DNA of 64,000 nt, from the NCBI GenBank assembly GCA_941918925.1, contig OW799237.1, forward strand, positions 70,363,626 to 70,427,625. The letters are read 5' to 3'. This DNA comes from Phyto melanocephala (Eukaryota > Arthropoda > Insecta > Diptera > Rhinophoridae). The notes under the pieces were generated by a model, which saw only the letters and a list, made by a program, of their open reading frames with translations, was not told the DNA's origin and made no database searches. The translations under genes were made by a program, and so were the position numbers. Numbering within the stretch: position 1 is the first letter of the stretch; each line of letters starts with the position of its first letter. Shown piece after piece: positions 1-12,710 of the stretch.

Positions 1-1469
1 AATTATGATAATGTTGTACATAAAGAAAATAAAATTAGCACAATATTGTCACCAAAGCTCAAATTAAAATACATAATTTTAAACTAATTTTAAACTAATT
101 AAACTAATAAACGTAAACAAGTTTTGCTCTTCCTTGGAACAGGCAAACATTGTAAATAGGTTTTAGCTTTGAGTTATTTTTATAAAAATTAGCAAAATTA
201 ATAATTAATTAAAAAAAAAATGATTGTAATTAAAATATGAAACTGCTAAAAATCAAAATAAAATATCCTTAAAGGCTTTTAAAATAAACGACGAAAAATT
301 CTTAATTTTTTTTCATTTCAATTATAATATTAAATTTTAATTAATTATTGACATTTTAAATATAAGCTTTAGTTTAAGCTTAAAAAATTGTGGAGTGTTA
401 AAAACTGTTTACACTTGAAAAACTGCATTAAATGAGATTTGTTCAACACTAACAGATTTTGGTTGATAAAGTTATTAGCATAAGCATAAGCTAATTGTTC
501 ATATCCCAGATGATGCCAGTAAACAACTTAGTTTCTGATATAAGTTTTAGTTTTACTTTAATATAATATGCTGGATAGGTAAAACAACTAGAACGGATTA
601 TTGTGTAGCGGAGCTACAATACACTATTTGGTGCTGTACCACTACACTAGAGTACCACTATATATAGTATTGCTCAGATTCAGATTAAGATTTCTATTTC
701 TTCTATCTGCTATCGCCTTTAATCGGATTAATCGAAAATAAAAAAATATTCAAAAGCTAAGAAAATGTCTGACTGAAGTTTATTTAAACATTTTCTTATA
801 AAATGGAGTTTTAATTTTAAGAATTTTTAAACTTTTTTTTATAAAAATTTAACTAAAATTCTTTATTAAACAAAATTTTGTATAAATTCTAAAAATCTTA
901 AACATTTTTTTTGGTAGAGATCAATAATTTTTCTACCAAATATTTCTTAAAAACGGACTAAAGTCTACCAACCCCTTTCATTTTCTAAATTTACCCCACT
1001 AAGTACAAATTCAATGACCAAAGTAGAAAGGTATTTATTTTTAAATAAATATAAGGAATGATAATAAATGTGCTTTAATTTATTTACTTTACTAAAATTA
1101 ATATATTTAGCGCCATTATTACAACCTGCCGTTAGCTAAAGGCAGAATTTTGCCGGACAGATAAATGGCTTTGAGTTATAAACCCTTAATTTATTACTTT
1201 TTTATCCATTAAATATTATTAAAATTAATAATTATAACAATAAAAAACGGAAGTTGTAATAATGCAAAGCTATTTATCGAGCGGACAAGATCCTACCTAT
1301 AACTAAAAGCTAGTTGTAATAATGGCCCTTAATATATTAATTTAAAAGTGTTTAATTATATCCAAAATACTTTTATTTGTATTAATATTCAAAGAAAGGT
1401 GTCTTAAAGTCTGGATCGCTATTAACCAATTTTCTAAATATTGGCTTTTGAGGTAATATATTTTTTTAA
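1..1469. other. A+T-rich DNA, nothing recognised
   Basis: No coding or repeat feature could be supported. At 1135-1325 a short motif recurs (GCCATTATTACAAC and GTTGTAATAATG-type sequences in both orientations), which may be remains of a small inverted-repeat element. Confidence 0.4.
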
Positions 1470-2242
1470 AAGGGTATATATAGGTTTGCCATTCCGTGTG
1501 AAAGTTCTACAAGTTTTATTTTCGACCCCAGAAAGTATATATTTTCTGAAAGCTTATGAATAGAGGAGTCAGTCAGTTGAAATCAATTTATTAAAGCCCC
1601 TCGACATCGCCTTGAGCCAGGTGGAGTATTTAAATATCAGAAATATTCGGGAGTAGATCGGTATTGAAAATCAGAAACATCGGTTCATAAACAACTGAGA
1701 TATGAGTAAAAGACCACGAGTACCTCGTTTTTTTCACAACAATAACATACAACACATACATACAAACGTGGTATACTGAGCCAAAATTTCTTATTTTTTA
1801 TTTTATATATATATTTATTTTTTTATATATTTTATATTTATATTTTTTTTATATTTTTATTTTATATAAAATATATTATTTTTTTAATTTTTTTTTAATT
1901 TTTTTATTTTTTATTTTATATATATATATTTATTTTTTTTATATTTTTATTTTATATATAATATATGAGATATTATTTTTTTATTTTTTTATTTTTTTTT
2001 TTTATTTTATTTTTTATTTTTTTTTTTTTCTTGGAAACATACATACGTAAACTCAATTTATAATTTTACAATGGGATGGTTTTATATATTTATGTTTTTT
2101 TCTATGTATGTACGTATTTCATATGAGATGACAAACAATTGTTATTGCATGACTACACGTTGTGAAGGGTATAAAAGATTCGGCATGACTACACGTTGAC
2201 AACACGTTGTGAAGGGTATATAAAATAGTACTCTTACTTGTT
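1470..2242 (+). mobile_element. Family A Helitron-like element, copy A1 (damaged ends)
   Basis: Shares with the other A copies the conserved block that ends in GGGTATATATAGG at its 5' side, the CTATTCATAAGCTTTC-type stretch, a long T/A-rich low-complexity middle and the 3' GTTGTGAAGGGTATA block with CTCTTACTTG terminus. The outer half of the 5' palindrome is lost. The 3' hairpin is disrupted: the block CATGACTACACGTTG with GAAGGGTATA occurs twice (about 2150-2220), a short local duplication. Strand is given with the hairpin end taken as 3'. Confidence 0.75.
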
Positions 2243-4122
2243 TAAAAAATGTTGTTCTGAATGTCACCAATTTTACATAATCCTCCTATTTAATTTAATG
2301 TTTCAAGTGCAAATACAGAGCTCTGGCACATTAAATTTGATTAAAAAATATTAAGAACGTTTGCATCTAAGAAAGATTTTTATGGCAGGATTGGAAAAAT
2401 TTCTTTATGTTAAAAAATTTTTTTTTTTTTTTTTTGGAAAAACAAAACTTTTTTTTGGCCACGTCGGCTTACTAAAGCAATAATGGAAACCCATGTCTTG
2501 TTGTGCTTGTTTCAGTATTACATACCACCACCTGTAAATTAAATTCTGCTTGTTTAAGACCATAAGGTGGTTGAAAATATTTTTCGACAAAATCTCTGTT
2601 TAAGTTAAAGTGTGACAATTTTAAATTACGAAAGAAGAAAGAGAGAATATATATAAAATATTAGCATTTGGAAAGGAACGGGTTATGATCAGATGATCAA
2701 TTGGGACACCCTTGTTAAATGTGCTTTGGTTAAGACTTAAATTTTAAACAGAATTCCGACTTAACATAATTTGTCATATACATATAATGGCATCTAAAAT
2801 ACGTTGCAGTTTTCAGTCGTGAAATATAATATATTTTATTTTCGTGCATTTATTTTAAGAGATCCACTCGCTGTACAATGTTACCATTCATTCATTGAAA
2901 TTTTAGATATTCTAAAACAATACAATTACTGTAATCACAAGGTATCGTTAATTTAATTGTTCTAAAATAATAACATAAAAATATGACTGTTGTGTACGGC
3001 TCTTCATAAGTAAGTGTAATATATCAAATTTAAATTACGGATATTGCAAAATTTTTGGAAACAAATCTTTTTAACAGATATCGGAGGGGCGGCTTTCAAA
3101 TATTACAGTCGGCTTGGCTTAACAGATTTTTAGCCGATCGTCACAGGTATCTGATAAGTTATGACAGCAGAAAAAACATAATAAAGACAATAATATTATT
3201 TTAGGAAATTTTTTACTTAAAAAGTAACAATAATTTCTTTAAACTATTGTTTAATCCTAGAACATTTTGACAATATGAATTGTTAGACACCTTGTGAACA
3301 TAGTAACAAAAAATTAAGAACAAAAAGAAAATTTAACGAACAACTGAAAATTGATATCGTCGTTTTTCCAGATGCAATTAATTGAACATTGAGTCGAACA
3401 GTTTTGTATATCGAATATATTGTTTTATTCGAAAATCAATAAAAACTTTTTAAACTAAAATTTATAATTCCACGTAAATAGAAAATATATGTAAATGAAA
3501 AAATATTTACTAGAAGTGAAATATTAATTAAACACTATGTACTTTAATATATTTTATAAATGATAGATTGTTTTGTTTTTTCTCTTAAAAATATCTTAAA
3601 ATTAAAAAATTCAGTTTTCAGGAGAATTTATTTATTGTTGTTTATAAATCAAAAATTTATCGAAAATTATCTATAAATCGAACATTTATCAAGTCGTGAT
3701 ATGTTGATATGCCAAAATATATCAATTGATCGGGAACTTTTACCAACTTTTAAATAATTAAAAAAGGACTCTGATGCGCGGGTGAACTATTCAGAAGTAT
3801 AATATAATAGTCTGCCAGAATAAATTAGAAAATATCAATAATGATTTTTTAATCGAAAATTTAAAGACCGCTTTTTATAAAGCAAGAGTTCGAGAAAAAT
3901 GTTTTAAATCCAATGTTTTAAGTGGAGGAAAATGTTTTAAATCGAATGTTTTAAATAATAATCTATTAAAGAAACATTGTCTAACATAAAAATTGATTAA
4001 ACATTTATCTTATTAAACGAATTTTTAAATTTTTCTTCTTTTATGATAAATTTTTATCAAAAATTTATCATAAATGTTATAAATTATCAAATCAGTCAAG
4101 TGATTGTGCAATCTGACTATAT
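2243..4122. other. A+T-rich DNA, nothing recognised
   Basis: No frame, RNA or repeat with support. A 16-base T run flanks 2420-2435. Several short AAATCGAATGTTTTAA-like phrases repeat near 3840-3960 without clear unit structure. Confidence 0.4.
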
Positions 4123-4427
4123 TTTCACAACCTACGGTTAGTGTTTTGTGTTTCATCATCCTTCTGTTACATAACCAAAACAGACTATAAAAAAAGTATG
4201 GCAATACTGTGTTTTTTTGTTTATGAAAAGCAGTACATGTGTGTACATTTTCTGTTTTACTTTCGTCCTCTAGTTAAAATCTTAACCAAGATATTTTGTT
4301 CGATTATTTTAAACAAAAGCTTTATGATTAAAATGCTAAACGTACTTTGCAAAAATTCAATTTTGCCAAACTTAAGTTAAGTTAAAGTCATGTTAAATTA
4401 TAATCGGTTATTGTGAAAACGGCTGTA
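4123..4427. mobile_element. Decayed PIF-like TIR element, copy O2
   Basis: Its left part (CTACGGTTAGTGTTTTG then GTTTCATC) and right part (GTTAAATTATAATCGG then GTGAAAAC) match the two inner ends of the element at 29054-29972, with about 70 percent identity by eye and a shorter interior. The left terminus is eroded, so no target duplication can be read. Confidence 0.55.
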
Positions 4428-7229
4428 AGTCGCATTAATCTGTAAAACCTAAATAAAGCTTCGGGTCAAGTTCTCGAATTGAAGAGACATTGGTATTTAT
4501 AAAGTTTAAATACACAAAAGCATATAAAAAACGAACGTGTAGATAAAATCATGGTCGTAGTGTGTGTGCTGAAACAATTAGATTTTAGTTAAATTTAAAC
4601 AATTTGTTAACAGTTTGTAACAGTAAAAATTTATGTTCAACATTATACAATTATTTACAATTTATTAAATCATTTCTTAAATTCTACTAAAAAAAACTTT
4701 TAGAATTTTATTAAGGGCATTTCACTGTGTGGATCCTAATATTTATCGGGCTCTATTAATTAATAGAAAATCTTACACCAAAATCTAGTTGCTGTTAACA
4801 GAACTTTTTTAAAAACAGTTTTTCGCCACAATTGTATTCAATTTATAGAATGCTTAATAAAATACTACAGAATTTGGTTGTGATTTCTTTAATTCCTCCA
4901 CGAAACCAAAACAATTACTAGTTAAAGCTTGCTGGCAAAATTTCCAAACATAAACGCAAACATCTTCTATATTAGCTGCTTCCAAATTAAATTCAAAATA
5001 AAATGTTTTTTTTTTCTTAAATTAAAAAGAAAATATTTAAACTTAATACAAAAGTTCTTACTAACTAAGTTTTGAACTCAATTTTTCCGACAATCATTAT
5101 GAAAAACCCAAAAAACTGATTATTAACAAAATGATTCAAACAAACTATATGCCACTTTATATAACATAATACAAAAATAATATTAAAAAAAAAACTTTTT
5201 TGAAATATTGAATTAATATATTTAAGAAATTGGTACCAACTTATTAAAAGCCTTTTAATGACTCTCGTTTTTTCCCCCCCTTTAAACAATAAAACTGAAC
5301 TAGTTACTTTATTAAAGACAAAAACCCCCACAAAAATAAATAAAATACAAAAACAAATAGTTTATCTAAGATACAAATCATATATGATTAAACAACCGAA
5401 ACCCAAAAAATAAAAACCAAACACTCGTCAATTAAGTGATATTAACTAAAACCAACAGCAGCAAAAACAAGAAAAGTTAAAAAAAAAACCTCAGAACTAA
5501 TAAAACGTATAAAATTAAAATAAAATAAATAAAATAGAAATTATATTAATTACCAATGAAAACGGTGTATTAATCTTAAACTTGTATTGTACATAGTTAA
5601 TATTTAATTTTGTTTTTATTTATTCATTTTATTTATTTTGTAATAAGTTTTTAAAATGTATATTATAAAATTTAAAATAAATAAAACTGCTACGATTTGA
5701 TCAGTAATTTTCAGATTTTTTTTTTAATAATTTCATAATTTTTTAAAAATAAATTTCATTTTATCATAGTATAATGACAATAAAAAATTGCACTTTTTAT
5801 TAATTGCAAATTAAGAACTAAAAGTATAACATCATACATAATTATGAATAGAGCGCTTGTTAATTTTTTTGTAATAATTTTTTATAGACGAAACGTAATA
5901 TTAATAGAAAACAAATTAATGAATAATTTTTCAAATTATTAAAATACCATAAAATGTTAACAATATTTGTAATAGTTATAAACTCTTAAAGGAAATCAAT
6001 TGTAATAGTTGAAATATTAATAGATACAAAAACTTTTTTCAAAATTTTTAACTAGAGCTAAGAATAATAATAAATAGAAAACACAAAACAGTTTGCAAAT
6101 TGAGATAATTAGAAAATTGTTTTAAGCCATTCCCGTCAGTTTCAGTTTTTTGTATTTTCAAGCACATTCTGCGGTCGACCAATTCGACCGTAAAATAGAT
6201 GTATGTAAATGTGACTATACTCTCTTTGTTTTCTCTTTTATACAATACAAAAAACACATTTGTATCAACAATGTTGAGTCAACATGTTTTTTTACGTTTT
6301 GATTTGTTATACACATATGTATGTTTTGGGCATGGTTTAGTAGCAACTTACATGGCTTATAACTCCTAAAATACTGAACCAATTTTATTATGATTAAGAT
6401 TGTGTACATCTGCAGGGAAATTCGGTTGCGTAACAAAAAATTAATTTACCTATTAATATATAAGATACAAACTACCAGAAACCACTATTAGAATTTTGCA
6501 AATAAAAATGTTGTTTGTTTAAGAGTCTGTTATGTTATCTATATTGCCTTAAGTGATGACCGTGTACTCTTGTGATTTCTGGCATCACTGTATCATTATT
6601 TCTATTGTCGTCATCTTTATATCACATGGAGTGGTCTAAGTAATGATTAATAATAAAATAATAGTTCTATTAAAATAGCTATTAAAAAAATTTCGTCATC
6701 CAAATTAATTGTTGCTCAATTTTATATACAATTTTTTTTTTAATTTAGTCGAATTAAGATGTCCATCGATATCTAACGTAACTAATTTTCTTTCAGTCAA
6801 ATGCTTTTAAATTCAGCAGGCATATGTATACTCAGGCAGTACTATGTAGTGTAATGTTATATCTTCGCTTTCAGAGCACACTCTAAATTTGGCATACAAG
6901 CAAACACTGCACAATAATAGACACACTGAAACAATTTTCAGATGCACAGTTTTTGTTTTATTCGTTATACTTGGTGCGATCTTCTCCTGGCATGAAATGT
7001 TTACGTATGCACATCTTTGTGTGAATAATTGTTTTTTGAATTGTTGTTTTTTTTTTAATGTACATGTATTAGTTTTGTTTTGCTTATGCAAAGTTGTAGT
7101 CGGTTAAAACTTTACGAAAAAAAAACATTTTCTACACATTTCATGTCAAAATAATTTGTCTAGTGATTAAATGCCCGAAGAAAATAACACTGATGTAGCA
7201 ATTTTAGCATGTTTTAATTTTTAAAAATA
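4428..7229. other. A+T-rich DNA, nothing recognised
   Basis: Open frames here are short, A/T-biased and show no motif. The stretch 5330-5900 is extremely A-rich, with only scattered G and C. Confidence 0.4.
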
Positions 7230-8139
7230 CAGTAGACTCGCGGTAACAAAAACACTGCCTTACGTAAACACCGGATAAGATGAACATAATTTTATTTACA
7301 CTGACTACTCTGTAGCGTGAACATAGCCTTATAAAGTGAACAAATTTGTCGGTTATGCAAATCGTTTTCATAAAAAGGGGTATCCCCGTTAATGATTGCA
7401 CAGGTTTAGTTTAGTGCGCGCTGCTGATTTAGCACGACCTAATCTAAAGTTTTTCGTGAAAAATGTCACAAAAACTACCAAAATTCTAAAGTTAAACTTC
7501 TTGTGATTGGAAAGGCAAAAAATCATCACTCTTTTAGAAATTTTGAATCTCTTGAGGACTACAATTGCGCCATAGCAATTTTTGAAAATTGGTTTAACTA
7601 ATAATGGACGCTCTTGGCTATTTAAATTCAACTTGGAAACGTCTTGAAAAGAAAACAATAGCAAAATGCTGCCTGAACATTTTTATTTCTTTACTTGCGT
7701 CTACATAGACGAGTCATCGAGTTGTCCAGACTAGTACAAAATGTCGGCAGAGCAACTTTCAAAAAATTATTCATGTTCTTTGATATGGTTAAAACGTATA
7801 AAGTGTATTTTGTCGCAATTTTTATGTGTCGTCTCTTTCTTTCATATTCAAAATGCCTTTTAATATCAGACATTGTTGTTCGAACAAATGTTCTGACAAC
7901 GCTGTTTGAACAAGAACAAAAAAAGGTAACACATTTTTTTAATTAATTTAAAAGTACTTTTTTTTTACAAACCATATGTACATAACAATCCAAAATACAA
8001 AAAAATATATGAATTTGAGTTAAATCACATGTCTAATTTATTTGCAAATTTTAAAGAGTTACACCTTCGTTAACATGAACAACTTCGCAAACGTGAACAC
8101 GCTCGGTTTTTAATAGTTCACGTTACCGCGTGTCTACTG
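7230..8139. mobile_element. Pogo/Tigger-like non-autonomous DNA transposon
   Basis: Left end CAGTAGACTCGCGGTAAC and right end (read inverted) CAGTAGACACGCGGTAAC form clear terminal inverted repeats, and TA lies outside both ends (7228-7229, 8140-8141). CAGT-type ends with TA duplication are typical of the pogo/Tigger branch of Tc1/mariner. No transposase is recognisable; the interior contains a copy of short element J (7690-7918). The family assignment rests on the ends alone. Confidence 0.75.
7690..7918 (-). mobile_element. Short element J, copy J2, nested in the pogo-like element
   Basis: Homologous to 11851-12146 and 38890-39145. On the minus strand it carries the shared open start MSDIKRHFEYERKRRHIKI (ATG at about 7871-7873), continuing for 60 residues here. 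The side rich in GTTCGAACA is cut short where the pogo-like sequence resumes near 7918. Confidence 0.6.
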
Positions 8140-9075
8140 TAATATTTTATTTCAGTATATTTGTATAGATATATTTATTACTGGGCAACTGTTCATTTTA
8201 CCGTTAAAGATACACCTAGTTTTTCAGAAATATCTTTTTGAAAAAAATATTTGATAATGAAGTAAAAATGCAGTTGTTTTAATTCCTATTTTATTTAGGA
8301 AAAATTTTTTACCAAAATTTTATATTTCATCGTACAACTTTACGTACATACTGTAAATGCAAGGGACTGACCTGCACAAATACAAGAAAAATATCATTCA
8401 AGCCATCTTTTTATAATTTGAAATAGTGTGTATATAATACTTTCTTTTTATATAAAATATAACCTGCAGGAAGCTTAAGGTGTCCCCAAGTCATTACTTT
8501 TATCGGCCATTTTGGTGACTTTTTCTTGATGCTGTCAACAAAACGTCTGCACGTCTGCGCTTTAAAATAATAAACAGATGAAAGCTTAAATTTGCCAGTA
8601 AAATAAGTTTAGATAATAAACTGTATCTTACTTTTTCATTTAAAATTAAAATTACTTAAATTAACTGGTATTCACCTTTTGTCAATGTCGTCATATGTTA
8701 CCATAAGAACTACCCAATCAATAGCTCTAACATCAATGGATTTTAAATATCTGGGATATAATTGATCGGTTGTGCTGGTGACAGAGTCAAAAGTGAATCA
8801 ATACTGTTTCACTATGGACATTTTCTTTAATGTGTTTGCCAATAAATACATTATAATACAACTCTGATCTAATGAAATGCTCCATTTTTTAAAACGATTT
8901 AAAAAACGAAAAAATACGGTTCGATTGTCAAATTTTCATCCGTATTTTCTGTCATGTCTTCTTCCACTGGCTACAATTTGCTTTTACACTATTCTACATT
9001 GTTCATTCTACACGAATTTTTGACATGTCGTACGACTTTTATTATAGTCTTAACAGGCCATTAGTTGAGTAATTT
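8140..9075. other. A+T-rich DNA, nothing recognised
   Basis: No supported coding region. The phrase AACCTGCAGGAAGCTTAAGG (8461) resembles AACCTGCAG..AACTTAAGG at 16552; the match is too short to define a family. Confidence 0.35.
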
Positions 9076-9300
9076 ATACAGGTAGCGATGCCAGCCCAGC
9101 TGATTTTTTTTTTGTGTTCCAATGTTTGTTAAACTCCATATATAAAAAAGAGATTTCGGTCTCAAGAATTGTCAAAGTCCATATAGAAAAAGGAAAAAAA
9201 AATACCCTCTCTCTCTCTCTGCGCTATCACCTTATGTGATTACACCATAGTTTCTTTATTTTATTGTCGCTTTTTCTTTTCATATTTCACTTTGTTTGAG
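9076..9300 (+). repeat. Repeat P, uninterrupted copy
   Basis: Begins ATACAGGTAGCGATGCCAG and runs through a GCGCTATCACCTTATGTG segment to TTATTGTCGC. The same series occurs at 10917-12210 but is there split by a family A element and element J1. This copy therefore shows the state before both insertions. Confidence 0.65.
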
Positions 9301-10916
9301 AACACAAACACTTTCGAATGATGATTTATTTATTTAAGTGGGGACAATGTTTTGTTATTTCTGTTTTGCATAACTTAGACAGCATAACATTTAAAACATT
9401 TTACGCAGGTTTTTAGTAAAACAAAAAAAATTGTGCAGATCTATAAACAACTGTTTGTATCTTTTAAACTACTAGTCCGATTAAAAAAAAATCCAATTGC
9501 TTACGCAAGTAAAGAGTTGCACATACAATAAAATTAAACCCAAAACATACATTAGGCATTAAAAATTACCGAAATTTCTTTAGAATCCAAATAATGAAAT
9601 ATTTCAATTAATTTTTAGAAAATGGTATAAAATAATTTTCTTTTTTATCTCAAATTTGATTACCTTACAATTATGTTGCTGGCTTAAATTTTCTGTTTCA
9701 ATACATAACAAATTTTACAATTTTATATTTATGACGGGTTCTTTAAAATTTAGAATATTTAAAACCATAAAAATATCTATAAACAACAAGGGAATTTTAA
9801 AAGAATTATGAAAAAAAAAACAAATAATAAAATGAAATCTTAAAAGAATCTATACATTAAAATAAAATCATCGTATATTTTTCAATTTAACACAAAAAGA
9901 GGAAACCAATTCAAAAATACTTAACAAAATCATATCACCAAGGCAAACCAAAGTATCTCAAAGAAAATACCATGAAATATAAAATAAATTACATACATAT
10001 ACAATATACATATAAAATAAAATATTTATATATTTTTTAACAAAAAGTACAAAAAAATATATAAATTACATTTAAAAATAAAACATCAAACAAAAACTAA
10101 AATAATAAATAGTTAAAATTACCAAATTTAAAAAAAAAAAATTAAATAAAACTCATATGTAATTTGAACTTAAAATAAATTAAATAAATATTATAGACGT
10201 TTATTATTCATTCATATAAACCGTGGACATGTTTATGTTATTATTATTATTACAACAATTGTAAATAAAGTTGTTAATTGAATAAACAAAATAAAAACGG
10301 TTTTTTTTTATTTTTCAAACTTTCTCACTTTAATTAAAAGAAAATAGAAAATCATAAAAAAAACTACTACAATTAAAACGTTTTTTTATAACCCAATAAA
10401 AACTACTCTAAAAATATAAAATAAAATTTATATATTTAAACAAGAGTGTTAACGTAACGTAACTAAAACATATAAGAAACCGCAACAAACAATTTAAAAA
10501 ATTAGTTTTAATTCAAAATTATTACCAAAGAAAAATCTTTATATTGAAAATTAATGAAAAACCAAAGTTGTAACTTAAAAATATAAAATTTTCATATTTA
10601 TCTGTAGCGAGCTATTAAAATAAAAATAATAAAAAAAACAAAACTAACAACAACAACAACATGAAAACAGTATATTATTTATTATAATAAAAGAAATATA
10701 CATAATGTAATCTTTTTTGTCAAATGAAAAAGAATAAAAAAAAAATAAAATTTAAATAAAAAAAAACTTGTATTAAATGAAAATCATATATATAATAACA
10801 AATTGTGTTTTACTTCGATCTGTCAATACATATCTGATAAATCAAACCCGCATCTACAATGCAAAGCGCTGTCAGAGAAACATTGCGCATTTAAATTTGT
10901 TGCAGTCCGGATAAAC
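9301..10916. other. Extremely A-rich DNA, nothing recognised
   Basis: About 1.6 kb in which A greatly exceeds T on the plus strand, with almost no G or C (worst at 9780-10800). No gene, no shared repeat family found. Confidence 0.45.
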
Positions 10917-10988
10917 ATATACAGGTGGCGATGCCAGTCCAGCTAATTATTTTTTTGTGTGACAATGTTTGTAAAACTCCATATAAAA

Positions 10989-11812
10989 CAAGTAAGAGCG
11001 CTATATTCGGCCGTGCCGAATCTTATATACCCTTCACAACGTGTAGTCATGCAATAACAGTGGTTTGTGTCACCATTCATCTCATATAAAATACGTACAT
11101 ACATATAAAAACATACATATATAAAAACGTCCCATTGTAAAATTATAAATTCACGTATGTATGTTAAAAAAAAAGAAGAAATTAAAAAAAAATTTAAAAA
11201 AAAAATTAAAAAAAATTTTTTTTAAAAAATTAAAAAAAAAAAATTATGTATATAAAATATATAAAACAAAAAAAAAATAAAAAAAAAATTAAAAAAAAAA
11301 ATTTAAAAAAAAAGTAATAAAAATATAAATAATATATTAAATAAAAAATAAAAAAAAAAAAATTTTAAAAAATTTAAAAAAAATTTTTTTTTTGGCTCAG
11401 CTGGGATTCGATGCCACGTTTTCTCTAACCAGTATACACGTTTGTATGTATGCATGTTGTTGTTGTAATGTTGTTTTTGTGACAAAAAAAATCGAGGTGG
11501 TCGTGGGTTTTTGCTCATATCTCAGTTGTTTATGTACCGATGTTTCTGATTTTCAATACCGATCTACTCCCGAATATTTCTGATATTTTTATACCTTACC
11601 CGGGTCCAACCTATGTCGGGGGGCTTCAAAAAAGTTGATTTCAACATACACACGGACAGACGGACAGAATGACAGAGCTTAATCGACTCCCCTATTCATA
11701 AGCTTTCAGAAAATATATACTTTATGGGGTCGGAAATGAAAATTGTAGAAATTTCACACGGAATGACAAACCTATATATACCCTTTTTCACTGTGTGAAG
11801 GGTATAAAAAGA
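10989..11812 (-). mobile_element. Family A Helitron-like element, copy A2 (near full length)
   Basis: Reads inverted from the 3' terminus (CAAGTAAGAGCGC) through the hairpin ATTCGGCCGTGCCGAAT, subterminal TATACCCTTCACAACGTG, an A-rich tract (11165-11395), a conserved block from GGCTCAGCTGGGATTCGATG to the (C)GGACAGAC repeats, to CACTGTGTGAAGGGTATAAAA at the 5' side. The 5' end is itself palindromic (TATACCCTT with AAGGGTATA). No protein is encoded; small frames here are chance. Confidence 0.8.
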
Positions 11813-11850
11813 TAAACCAAAAATACTCTCCCTTACGCTATCACCTTACG

Positions 11851-12146
11851 TACGGTGCACACCAGCCATCGATTTGTTCGAACAACGAACAATTTTTTGT
11901 GCGCACATGAATTTTTCTGGTGTGGACCGCTGTGGTCGATGTTTTGTTCTTGTTCAAACAGCGTTGTCAGAACATTTGTTCGAACAACGATGTCTGACAT
12001 TAAAAGGCATTTTGAATATGAAAGAAAGAGACGACACATAAAAATATCGTTTTCTCCATATCAAAGAACATGAACAATTTTTTGACAGTTGCTCTGCCGA
12101 TGTTTTATTCTATTCTGAACAAATCGATGGCTCGTCTAGATGTAAA
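11851..12146 (+). mobile_element. Short element J, copy J1
   Basis: Ends carry inverted GCCATCGATTTGTTC (11866 and, inverted, near 12120). Inside, AACATTTGTTCGAACAACG precedes an ATG at 11989 opening MSDIKRHFEYERKRRHIKI, shared with J2 and J3. Comparison with the uninterrupted P repeat places the insertion between TTACGTA and TTATGTA, i.e. a 7-8-bp imperfect duplication or a 3-bp TTA one. No known superfamily can be named. Confidence 0.65.
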
Positions 12147-12235
12147 GTTATGTAATTACACCATAATTGCAGTTACTTTATTGTTTGACATTTTTGTCAG
12201 TTTCAAGAAAGTCATTCTTCCAAAATGAGAGTAAA

Positions 12236-12272
12236 CAAGTAAGAGCACTGTATTCGGCTGTCTATATCAGGC
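12236..12272 (-). mobile_element. Stub of a family B 3' end
   Basis: CAAGTAAGAGCACTGTATTC followed by GGCTGT matches the 3' terminus of family B elements, but the second hairpin arm and everything beyond are missing. Confidence 0.5.
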
Positions 12273-12710
12273 TTTCTAGCGTCAGCGCATTCTATGCATT
12301 TTATACCTCATAGGCTTTCAACTTACATACCACGCTTTTTCCTCATCAAATAACACATGTTGAGATATGGCACTTTTTATGTAAATGGCATCGATAAACC
12401 AAATGCAAATTTTGTTTATCAACAATTTTTCTAAATAATTATATATTATTATTGCCAATAATTTTAAACTTTATTACGAAATAATTTTTTTAGTTTTTAA
12501 ATTTTTTTTTCTAAAAAATATAAGAAAGTAAATACACAATACGAACATAATTATCGATAAAGTTGAAAATAAAATATTATTTATCATCCCTGGCACTCAA
12601 ACTCAGTTGATTTGTTCTGTCGCCGCTTAAAAAAGTAAAAAGTAAACCTACTTTTTGAGTTGTAAGCGTGAGAGCGTCCTACGCTTTGTGCTCTGTAACT
12701 TACAACATAT
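12273..12710. other. A+T-rich DNA, nothing recognised
   Basis: No frame or family recognised. CCTACTTTTTGAGTTGTAAG with GTAACTTACAAC (12645-12705) is an imperfect inverted pair beside the fold-back element. Confidence 0.35.

Larger units (their letters stand above)
10917..12210 (+). repeat. Repeat P, copy split by two insertions
   Basis: Flanks 10917-10988, 11813-11850 and 12147-12210 line up in order with the continuous copy at 9076-9300. The material between is a family A element and element J1. No duplicated bases flank the A element; TTACGTA/TTATGTA flank J1. Confidence 0.65.

Noticed and set aside
1135..1325. Inverted GTTGTAATAATG words as a TIR element
   Set aside because: Words are short, A+T-rich and without duplicated flanks.
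11303..11518. Frames inside family A elements
   Set aside because: They come from A- or T-rich low-complexity tracts translated as poly-Phe/Lys.
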